A DNA stretch of 64,000 nt, taken from contig NZ_JAHXRL010000005.1 in NCBI RefSeq assembly GCF_019392245.1, forward strand, positions 124,001 to 188,000, read 5' to 3'. Under the pieces are notes generated by a model. The model ran no database searches. It was not told where the DNA came from and saw only the letters and a list, made by a program, of their open reading frames with translations. Source of the DNA: Sulfitobacter sp. CW3 (GTDB lineage: Bacteria; Pseudomonadota; Alphaproteobacteria; Rhodobacterales; Rhodobacteraceae). Position 1 is the first letter of the stretch. Each line of letters opens with the position of its first letter. This document shows positions 8,123 through 15,373 of the stretch, in pieces. The position numbers were made by a program, and so were the translations under genes.

Positions 8123-10072
8123 ATGACGAAAACCTTGTTGGTTTGTGATTGTCTGGGATCACAGCAGGTCGATTTCAAAGCCTTGGGGCAAGCGACGGGA
8201 CTGGCCTGTTCGGGTTGCCATACAAGCCTGTGCACCACCCAGATCGAAACTGCGGCCACGGCGATCTCGGCTGGTGATGTCGTTATTGCCTGCGGCCAAG
8301 AAGCGCCCCGTTTTGCCGCATTGGCCGAAGAACTGGATGCCGCCGAGCCCCTATGCGTTGATATTCGTGACCGCGCCGGCTGGACCGCAGGCAGCGACGA
8401 TACCACCGCCAAGATGGCAGCCCTTATCGCCGACGCGATGCTGGCCCCGCCGTCGCCGAAATCAATTGATGTCATCAGCGAAGGCACCTGTCTGATCATC
8501 GGTGGCGAAGACGCGGCCATTGCGGCCGCTGAAAAACTGTCAGACGCGCTGGCTGTGACCGTATTGCTGGCACCGGGCAGCGCATTTCTACCCACCCCGG
8601 ACTATGACATCGTGATGGGCAACCTGCGCGGTGCCAGTGGCACCTTGGGTCAGTTCGACATTCGCATTGACGGTTTCCAGCAAAGTCTGGCCGGGGGCCG
8701 TGGCACCCCTGCCCTGACCGATCCGCAAAACGGCGCTATCTCGCAATGCGACGTTATCCTTGACCTGACAGGCGGGCAGCCCTTGTTCCCCGCCCCCGAA
8801 AAGCGTGATGGCTATCTGCGCGCAGACCCGGGCAGCCAGCCCGCCGTCGCAGATGCAATACTGGCCGCCAGCCAGATGGTCGGGACGTTTGAAAAGCCGC
8901 TGTATGTCCGGATGGAGCCGACGCTCTGCGCGCATTCCCGTGCCGAACAACCCGCCTGTTCAAACTGCCTGAACGTCTGCCCCACCGGCGCTATTCTGTC
9001 AGCGGGCGAAACCGTCAGCATTGACCCGATGATCTGTGCTGGTTGCGGTTCCTGCGCCGCCGTTTGCCCGTCCGGTGCCATCACCTATGACGTGCCGGGA
9101 CCGGATCACATGTTCCGCCGGATCAGCACACTGGCACGCAACTACCGCATGTCGGGCGGCGAGAACGCGGCGCTGTTGGTGCATGACGATCATGGCACTG
9201 AAATGATCCAGCTTGCCGCCCGTTTTGGCCGTGGCCTGCCCGCCCATGTGATCCCGATGGAGATCAGCGCGCTGTCCGGCTTTGGCCACGCCGAGATGTT
9301 GGCAGCCCTTGCCAGCGGGTTCAGCCATGTCGATATCCTGCTGGCCCCCAAAACCGAACGCGACGCCCTTGACCCTCAGCTTGCGCTGGCCGACGCGATT
9401 GCACCGGGTCAATCCGCATTGCTGGATATCGCAGACCCCGATGCGCTGTCGGATCATCTGTTTAACCGCGCGCCCGTGGCCCCGGCCGCCGATCCGATCC
9501 TGCCCATCGGCAGCCGCCGGCAGGTCGCACGTCTCGCGGCCAAGGCCCTGAACCCCGACCAGCAGGTTCTGCCGCTGCCGCTGGATGCCCCCTATGGCGC
9601 AGTGTTGGTCGATACCGATGCCTGCACCTTGTGCCTGTCCTGCGCGTCGTTGTGTCCCTCGGGGGCTCTTGGTGATAATCCGGACATGCCGCAATTGCGC
9701 TTTCAGGAAGACGCCTGCCTGCAATGCGGGCTATGTGCCAATGTCTGCCCCGAAAACGCGATCACACTTGAACCGCAGTTCAACCTGACTGAAACCGCGC
9801 TGCAACAGGTGGTCCTGAATGAAGAAGAACCCTTTGCCTGCGTGGAATGCGGGACGCTGTTCGGGGTGAAATCCACCGTTGAAAAGATTGTCGAGAAACT
9901 GGCCGGAAAGCACGCAATGTTCGCCAGTTCCGACGCGGCGCGGATGATCCAGATGTGTGACGGCTGCCGTGTCAACGCGCAGTATCACGCCCAGAACAAC
10001 CCGTTTTCAGGTGCCGAACGCCCCCACCCGCGCACCACCGATGACTATTTGTCAAAGCGCAAGGATCACTGA
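8123..10072 (+). CDS. 4Fe-4S polyferredoxin-like protein of the formate dehydrogenase locus
   Basis: 649 residues. Four C-x2-C-x2-C-x3-C type groups are visible: 279-286 (first Cys group, incomplete spacing, CSNCLNVCP), 305-315, 501-511 and 532-542, so several [4Fe-4S] clusters in two bipartite ferredoxin blocks. Cysteine pairs also occur in the N-terminal part (8/10, 29/32/37) and at 573/576 and 612/615, the last four perhaps a metal knuckle. No signal peptide, so cytoplasmic. It heads the plus-strand arm that diverges from the formate dehydrogenase operon. It may supply electrons for maturation or link the enzyme to another carrier; that role is inferred from context. Confidence 0.85.
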   Translation: MTKTLLVCDCLGSQQVDFKALGQATGLACSGCHTSLCTTQIETAATAISAGDVVIACGQEAPRFAALAEELDAAEPLCVDIRDRAGWTAGSDDTTAKMAALIADAMLAPPSPKSIDVISEGTCLIIGGEDAAIAAAEKLSDALAVTVLLAPGSAFLPTPDYDIVMGNLRGASGTLGQFDIRIDGFQQSLAGGRGTPALTDPQNGAISQCDVILDLTGGQPLFPAPEKRDGYLRADPGSQPAVADAILAASQMVGTFEKPLYVRMEPTLCAHSRAEQPACSNCLNVCPTGAILSAGETVSIDPMICAGCGSCAAVCPSGAITYDVPGPDHMFRRISTLARNYRMSGGENAALLVHDDHGTEMIQLAARFGRGLPAHVIPMEISALSGFGHAEMLAALASGFSHVDILLAPKTERDALDPQLALADAIAPGQSALLDIADPDALSDHLFNRAPVAPAADPILPIGSRRQVARLAAKALNPDQQVLPLPLDAPYGAVLVDTDACTLCLSCASLCPSGALGDNPDMPQLRFQEDACLQCGLCANVCPENAITLEPQFNLTETALQQVVLNEEEPFACVECGTLFGVKSTVEKIVEKLAGKHAMFASSDAARMIQMCDGCRVNAQYHAQNNPFSGAERPHPRTTDDYLSKRKDH

Positions 10073-10191
10073 TTTTGCAAAACCGTGCCGAAACGGCATG
10101 TCGCAAACTACATACCACTTAACCCACCGCCGCAGGCCATCTGCCCCACGCAAATGGACCCCACGCGGCCACGGATACAGGAGACCCCCAC

Positions 10192-10386
10192 ATGAGCGAA
10201 GATTTCAACATGTCGATGCGCAAGTTTCTCAAACAGGTAGGCGTAACATCCCAACAAGCCATCGAAGAAGCGCTGCGTAACGCCGGTGACACCACGGGCA
10301 AAAGCTTTGAGGCCAAGATGGTGTTGACCATCGACGGGCTGGACATGGAACATGTCGTTACCGGCAAAATCGAAGGGCAATCCTAA
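10192..10386 (+). CDS. DUF6494 family small protein
   Basis: 64 residues with the conserved opening MSMRKFLKQVGVTSQ and a C-terminal beta-rich part (KMVLTIDGLDMEHVVTGKIE). AGGAG is placed 8 nt before the ATG. The stop is one base before the proposed start of the Mrp gene, so the two are likely translated in sequence. The family (my recollection is DUF6494) recurs in this locus in Rhodobacterales. Function unknown; cytoplasmic and probably a small binding partner. Confidence 0.8.
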   Translation: MSEDFNMSMRKFLKQVGVTSQQAIEEALRNAGDTTGKSFEAKMVLTIDGLDMEHVVTGKIEGQS

Positions 10387-10387
10387 G

Positions 10388-11455
10388 TTGACCGTCACCA
10401 GAGAAACCGTTCTTGCCGTTCTGGCAGACCTGAAAGACCCGATTAGCGGCACATCCATTGTCGAGGCGGGCATCGTTAAGGCGTTGACCGTCGATGACGG
10501 TGTTGTGCGTTTCGTGATGGAGGTCAGCGGCGATCACGCGGCGGCCTACACCGCACTCAAAGACACTGGCGAGGCGCAGATCAAGGCGCTGGACGGGGTT
10601 AAATCCGTCTCGATTGTGTTGACGGCCCATAGCACACCGAAACCGCCACCCGACCTCAAGGGGTCTCGCAGTTCGGCCCCCGCTGGTCCGCAAAAGGTGC
10701 CCGGCATTGACCGGATTATCGCAGTGGCATCGGGCAAAGGCGGCGTAGGAAAATCAACAGTTGCGTCCAATCTGGCCTGTGCGCTGGCCGCCGAAGGCCG
10801 CCGTGTCGGATTGCTGGACGCTGATGTTTACGGGCCATCGCAACCGCGCATGCTGGGCGTGTCGGGGCGGCCCGCATCGCCGGATGGTAAAACGATCCTG
10901 CCGATGCGCAATTACGGCGTGACCATGATGTCGCTGGGCCTGATGACCAACGACGATCAGGCCGTCGTCTGGCGCGGTCCGATGTTGATGGGTGCCTTGC
11001 AGCAAATGCTGTCGCAGGTGCAATGGGGCGCGCTGGATGTGCTGATCGTCGATCTGCCGCCCGGCACCGGTGACGTGCAAATGACCCTTGCCCAAAAGGC
11101 CGAGCTGAACGGCGCGATCATCGTATCGACCCCGCAGGATATCGCCCTGCTGGATGCCCGCAAGGGGATCGACATGTTCAACCAGCTTGGCACGCCCCTG
11201 ATCGGCATGATCGAAAACATGTCGACGCATATCTGTTCGGCTTGCGGTCACGAGGAACATCTGTTCGGCCATGGCGGCGTTGCCAAAGAGGCAGAGAAAC
11301 TGAACGTGCCTTTGCTGGCTGAAATCCCGCTGCATATCGACATTCGTCTGGCGGCAGATGGTGGCGCGCCGATTGTGGTGTCCAAACCGGAAAGCACCCA
11401 AGCCATGGCATTCCGCAAGGTCGCAAAAGACCTTATCGCGCAAGGGCATGCATGA
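10388..11455 (+). CDS. apbC: Mrp/ApbC-type iron-sulfur carrier ATPase
   Basis: 355 residues: an N-terminal DUF59-like domain (about 1-85), a linker, then a deviant Walker A P-loop ASGKGGVGKSTVASN and the MinD/Mrp ATPase fold, with the CSAC pair (C-x-x-C, in HICSACGHEEHLFGHGG) that bridges a [4Fe-4S] cluster in dimers. I chose the TTG at 10388 because it starts the protein exactly at the DUF59 domain and follows the DUF6494 stop by one base; an ATG at 10352 would overlap that gene. The family assembles or carries Fe-S clusters. Here the likely clients are the formate dehydrogenase and the polyferredoxin. Confidence 0.92.
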   Translation: MTVTRETVLAVLADLKDPISGTSIVEAGIVKALTVDDGVVRFVMEVSGDHAAAYTALKDTGEAQIKALDGVKSVSIVLTAHSTPKPPPDLKGSRSSAPAGPQKVPGIDRIIAVASGKGGVGKSTVASNLACALAAEGRRVGLLDADVYGPSQPRMLGVSGRPASPDGKTILPMRNYGVTMMSLGLMTNDDQAVVWRGPMLMGALQQMLSQVQWGALDVLIVDLPPGTGDVQMTLAQKAELNGAIIVSTPQDIALLDARKGIDMFNQLGTPLIGMIENMSTHICSACGHEEHLFGHGGVAKEAEKLNVPLLAEIPLHIDIRLAADGGAPIVVSKPESTQAMAFRKVAKDLIAQGHA

Positions 11456-12156
11456 CCTTGCCTGAATTTCCACCGCTGTTTTCCGGCCAAGACGCCAAGG
11501 GCGGTGACCCTTTCGCCTTGGCCTGTGAGGCGGCGGATGTGGGCTGCGATGCGGGGCTGGTGGTCTATGATCTGGCGGCCAGCACCTTGCGGGCGGCCAT
11601 CGTCTTTGCGCCCGATGTGCCGCTTGGCGATGCCGCGGCAATGCTGCCCCTATGCGGCGTCGGGTTTCAGAACGCACTTGGCGCTTTGGCCCCGCCCGAG
11701 GTCGGCGTGCATCTGGGCTGGGGCGGCGGCATTTACCTCAACGGCGGGCGTGCGGGCCAGTTGGCCATGGCGGCATCGGGCAGCGACCCTGATCTTGAGC
11801 CCGACTGGCTGGTCGTCTCGCTGACCCTGTCGCTGTGGCCCGACAGTGATGATACCGGTCTGACCCCCGACCAAACTGCGCTTTATGCCGAAGGTTGCGC
11901 CGATGTGGCCCCTGATCAGTTGCTCGAAGCATGGGTCCGCCATACCCTTGTCGGGATCAACAACTGGGCCGACGGCGGCATGGCCAAGCTGCATTCAGAA
12001 TGGTCCGGCCTTGCCCATGCCCTTGAGGGTGAAATAACCGTGGCAGGGCGAACCGGCAGCTATGTCGGGCTTGATGAAAATCTGGGTCTGCTGTTGAAGA
12101 TTGACCAGGAAACCGTATTGATACCGTTGACCGCAACCCTGACGAGGCCCGCATGA
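11452..12156 (+). CDS. Biotin/lipoate protein ligase-like protein (DUF4444 type)
   Basis: 234 residues. The first two thirds resemble the lipoate/biotin ligase fold, with the WGGGIYLNGGRAGQLAMA segment at about residues 84-101 where ligases carry their glycine-rich loop; the C-terminal part (about 170-232) fits the small DUF4444 domain. The classical ligase motifs are degenerate, so catalytic activity is uncertain. The ATG overlaps the Mrp stop and the end overlaps the next start, so it is inside a tightly coupled operon. Its link with formate dehydrogenase maturation is not established. Confidence 0.8.
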   Translation: MTLPEFPPLFSGQDAKGGDPFALACEAADVGCDAGLVVYDLAASTLRAAIVFAPDVPLGDAAAMLPLCGVGFQNALGALAPPEVGVHLGWGGGIYLNGGRAGQLAMAASGSDPDLEPDWLVVSLTLSLWPDSDDTGLTPDQTALYAEGCADVAPDQLLEAWVRHTLVGINNWADGGMAKLHSEWSGLAHALEGEITVAGRTGSYVGLDENLGLLLKIDQETVLIPLTATLTRPA

Positions 12157-12683
12157 AACTTGCCCGCGCGATCCATTTTGACGAAAGCGACACCCGGGTT
12201 TTCCACAACCCTGCCCGCACCGGTGAATGGTGTATTTCCGGCGGCTTCGAGTTTTCGAACTGGAGCGAGGGCGATCTGGTCGGCAAGGCGCGGCAGGCGT
12301 TCGCCAACGGATGGATGGGGATCGAAACCTTTGGCAGGGTCAGCTTTGTCGCGGTGACGCAGGTTGAGCAGCATGAACAGGACGTTCTTGCCAACCTGCT
12401 GGCCCAACATTTCGTCGAAATCTATGGCGCGCCAAACCTTGAGGCGGCTAAAATCGTCGCCTTGGAGGAAATCGCCCAGATGGCCGAGTTGTCCGAGGAT
12501 CACGCGCCAAACACCCTGCTGACAGTGTCACGCGAATTGACCCCCGCAGGGGTCAAGGAAACCTATCGCGCGATTGCGGCCCAGGATGCAGACATCATGC
12601 AATTCGCCGTCCATGGATCACTGGACGAGGATGAGCCGCATGACCATGGGCATGGTCATGGGCATCATCATCACGATCATTAA
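12153..12683 (+). CDS. DUF6505 family protein with His-rich C-terminal tail
   Basis: 176 residues. The first 155 form an alpha/beta domain (KLARAIHFDESDTRVF at the start) that I assign to DUF6505 from memory. The last 15 residues are a His/Asp/Gly tail with nine histidines, of the kind seen in nickel or zinc storage and metal-insertion chaperones. It is the last gene of the arm, and its stop codon overlaps the stop of the convergent tupA by three bases. A metal-handling role for the tail is an inference. Confidence 0.8.
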   Translation: MKLARAIHFDESDTRVFHNPARTGEWCISGGFEFSNWSEGDLVGKARQAFANGWMGIETFGRVSFVAVTQVEQHEQDVLANLLAQHFVEIYGAPNLEAAKIVALEEIAQMAELSEDHAPNTLLTVSRELTPAGVKETYRAIAAQDADIMQFAVHGSLDEDEPHDHGHGHGHHHHDH

Positions 12684-13480
12684 GGCGTTGCGTTAAACAC
12701 GAACAACGCTTCGCCATTGATCTTGTACCCGTTGATCAATTCAGCGGCGCGTGGGCTGGTCAGCCATGCCTCAAGCTTCATCGCCAAGTCATTGCGAATG
12801 TTGGCGTTTTTATCAGGGTTAACCGGCAGCAGCGCGTATTGGTTGAACAGCGCCGGATCGCCGGAATAGAGCAGCCCCAGATCACCTTTGTTGCCAAAGT
12901 TCAGCCAGCTGGCGCGGTCTGCCACGATATAGGCGTTCATGCCGGCTGCGGTATTCAACGCGGCCCCCATCCCTGCCCCGACCGGACGATACCAATCGCC
13001 GAACGCAGCACTGTCTAGACCGGCACTGGCCCAGATCTTTTTCTCGGCTTTGTGGGTGCCGCTGTCGTCGCCACGGCTGACGAACGGGGCTTTAGCCGCT
13101 TCAATCCGCTGCACCGCATCCGCCGCACTGGTCGCATCTGCGATCACGGCGGGATCGGCGTTCGGACCGACAAAGACGAAATCGTTATACATGATCTCGC
13201 GGCGATGCGTGCCGTGGCCCTCGGCGACGAATTTTTCCTCCGCTGCTTTGGAATGCACCAATACCGCGTCAACATCGCCCGCCTCGCCCAAGCGGAGCGC
13301 CTGCCCGGTGCCCACCACCAAAAGCCGCAGATCAAGATCAAGATCGGTCTTGATCGCGGGCAGCAGCACATCGGCTAGGCCCGAATTATCAAACGATGTC
13401 GTCACGGCCATGCGCATCTCTTCGGCGCTGGCCGCCTGTGTCCATAGCAGCATAGTGACCGCGGCTAAAATACGTTTCAT
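12680..13480 (-). CDS. tupA: Tungstate ABC transporter substrate-binding protein
   Basis: 266 residues with a signal peptide (about 1-19, cleaved near ASAEE). Motifs match TupA rather than ModA: TTSFDNSGLADVLLPAI, VGTGQALRLGEAGDVDAVLV and EIMYNDFVFVGP. It should bind tungstate, or possibly molybdate, in the periplasm and deliver it to TupB-TupC. The gene order tupB-tupC-tupA on the minus strand is compact (8-nt and 7-nt range overlaps). Placement beside a formate dehydrogenase supports tungsten supply to that enzyme. Confidence 0.9.
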   Translation of the reverse strand: MKRILAAVTMLLWTQAASAEEMRMAVTTSFDNSGLADVLLPAIKTDLDLDLRLLVVGTGQALRLGEAGDVDAVLVHSKAAEEKFVAEGHGTHRREIMYNDFVFVGPNADPAVIADATSAADAVQRIEAAKAPFVSRGDDSGTHKAEKKIWASAGLDSAAFGDWYRPVGAGMGAALNTAAGMNAYIVADRASWLNFGNKGDLGLLYSGDPALFNQYALLPVNPDKNANIRNDLAMKLEAWLTSPRAAELINGYKINGEALFVFNATP

Positions 13481-14184
13481 GTTACAATGTCTCCTCTTAA
13501 GAAAGCAGCAAGCGCTTCGGTTTGTGGGGCTGAAAATTTGGTCTTTGCGGGCCCCGTTTCGTGAATTTTTCCGTCCAGCATAAACACCAGATTATGGGCC
13601 AGCCGCCGCGCCTGCCCCATGTCATGGGTGGCCATCACCAGCTGGGTACCGGCTGCCGCGATCTCTTGCAGCAGGGTCTCGATCTCGCGGGTGGCGTGAC
13701 CGTCCAGATTTGCACAAGGTTCGTCCAGAAACAGCACATCAGGCTTGCGGACCAAGGCGCGGGCAATGGCCAGTTTCTGCCGCTCGCCGCCCGACAAACG
13801 GGTCGCGGGGCTGTTTTGCCCGGATGCCAGCCCGATCCGATCCAACCAGTATCCGACGGTTTCCCTGATCTGCCCCGCAGGCGTTTTAAGCAGTCGCAAA
13901 GGATAGGCCAGATTTTCGGCGACAGACCGGCGCAAAACAATGGGGGACTGAAAGACAAAAGCATGTTTTGACGGGTCCGGGGCGGTCCAGGTTACAGACC
14001 CGTCATTGATCCGTTCGATCCCGTGCATCACACGCAGCAGCGTGGTTTTACCCGACCCATTTGGCCCGATCACGATTGTGGGCCCATGCGGATTAAGCAC
14101 CAGATCTATCGGCCCGATGATCCGCTTGCCTTGCCTGCGGACGGCAACATCTTGTAATTTCAGGGGAAATAGGCTGCTCACCAT
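13477..14184 (-). CDS. tupC: Tungstate ABC transporter ATP-binding protein
   Basis: 235 residues, one ABC domain: Walker A GPNGSGKTT at about 40-48, signature LSGGERQKLAIARAL near 137, Walker B VLFLDEP near 160, and the switch His in ATHDMGQ near 195. It powers the importer with TupA and TupB. The start ATG follows from overlap with the end of tupB; the stop overlaps tupA (ATGA). Confidence 0.9.
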   Translation of the reverse strand: MVSSLFPLKLQDVAVRRQGKRIIGPIDLVLNPHGPTIVIGPNGSGKTTLLRVMHGIERINDGSVTWTAPDPSKHAFVFQSPIVLRRSVAENLAYPLRLLKTPAGQIRETVGYWLDRIGLASGQNSPATRLSGGERQKLAIARALVRKPDVLFLDEPCANLDGHATREIETLLQEIAAAGTQLVMATHDMGQARRLAHNLVFMLDGKIHETGPAKTKFSAPQTEALAAFLRGDIVT

Positions 14185-14882
14185 TGCCCCTCCCGTTCTG
14201 TGCGCGACAGGGTGTGGATCGCTAGGTTCACCACAATCGCCAGCCCGATCAGCACAAACCCCAAGCCCAAAGCCAAGGCAAAATCGCCCTTCCCGGTCTC
14301 GAGAGCGATGGCGGTGGTCAGCACGCGGGTCACGTGATCAATATTGCCGCCCACGATCATAATCGCGCCCACCTCGCCTATGGCGCGGCCAAAACCGGCC
14401 AGGGCCGCCGTCAGCAGATTGCGCCGGCCATCACGCACCAAGGTCAATATGCGCTGCCATTTTGAGGTGTTTAACGATATCAGCAGGTCATGATATTCGG
14501 CCCATAATTCGCGCATGGATTGATGGGCGATCGACGCGATCACCGGGGTGATAATAATCACCTGCGCGATGATCATCGCAGTGGGTGTAAACAGCAGATT
14601 TAAAACGCCAAACGGCCCAGACCGCGACAGCAAGATATAGACGACCAAGCCGACGACAACCGGCGGCAACCCCATCAGCGCATTGATCATCGATATGGTA
14701 AAACGCCGATAGCGGAACCGCTGGACGGCCAGATATGTCCCCAAAGGGATGGCAATGGCCGACGCGATCACCAAGGCGGTAAGCGTCACGCGCAGCGATC
14801 TAAGGCTGATTTCCCAAAGCTCGGCATCGAAATGCACGATCAGCCAGAATGCCGCGCTCAACCCCTCCCATATATCAACCAT
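14178..14882 (-). CDS. tupB: Tungstate ABC transporter permease
   Basis: 234 residues with five to six membrane helices and the permease EAA-type loop GRAIGEVGAIMIVGGN near residues 165-180, which fits TupB/ModB-like permeases. It is the first gene of the minus-strand tup operon. The ribosome binding site upstream of ATG 14882 is weak. Confidence 0.9.
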   Translation of the reverse strand: MVDIWEGLSAAFWLIVHFDAELWEISLRSLRVTLTALVIASAIAIPLGTYLAVQRFRYRRFTISMINALMGLPPVVVGLVVYILLSRSGPFGVLNLLFTPTAMIIAQVIIITPVIASIAHQSMRELWAEYHDLLISLNTSKWQRILTLVRDGRRNLLTAALAGFGRAIGEVGAIMIVGGNIDHVTRVLTTAIALETGKGDFALALGLGFVLIGLAIVVNLAIHTLSRTEREGQW

Positions 14883-15187
14883 CAGCCGCGCGATCCCGTT
14901 TCACACTCTTGGTTTTAACGGTCGGGTTTTCCGCCCGGAATGACAAGGAGAAACTTCCCGAATCTGCGCGATTCAGACTAAGCAAAAGGTCGTAGCCCTT
15001 TAAAATGGTTGGTGTATTTTCCCAGCCGCTTGGCCGCGCCCCGCCGGGTCTTGGGGTGCAAACGATATGCCCGAGGCTGTCCATCCCATCCGCGCAGGGC
15101 CTGATATCAAAACTTTTGCAGAAAATTTGAAGTCAGCGCATTAATGGGGTTGAAACACCTGAGGGGCTTGGATAGTAGAACGCTCAC
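14883..15187. other. Intergenic region upstream of tupB and of tRNA-Val
   Basis: 305 bp without a convincing gene. A 69-codon minus-strand ORF here overlaps the tupB start and has no family match or ribosome binding site, so I leave it out. Two small inverted repeats are visible: GAATC-TGCGC-GATTC at about 14960-14974 and CGGGTTTTCCGCCCG-like at about 14922-14938. Either could belong to the control region of tupBCA. I see no known molybdenum- or tungsten-cofactor riboswitch that I could support. Confidence 0.4.
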
Positions 15188-15263
<76 letters not shown>

Positions 15264-15373
15264 TGAACCCCCAGATATTACCAAGCACGTACAAGACCGA
15301 TGCATTGCGATAGTTGGCTGTTGCACCCTTCATGGCCCTGCCCGCGCATCTTTCCACAGCAATTTTCAGAGCG

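Noticed and set aside
14875..15084. 69-codon minus-strand ORF before tupB
   Set aside because: Overlaps tupB, no ribosome binding site, no similarity recognised.
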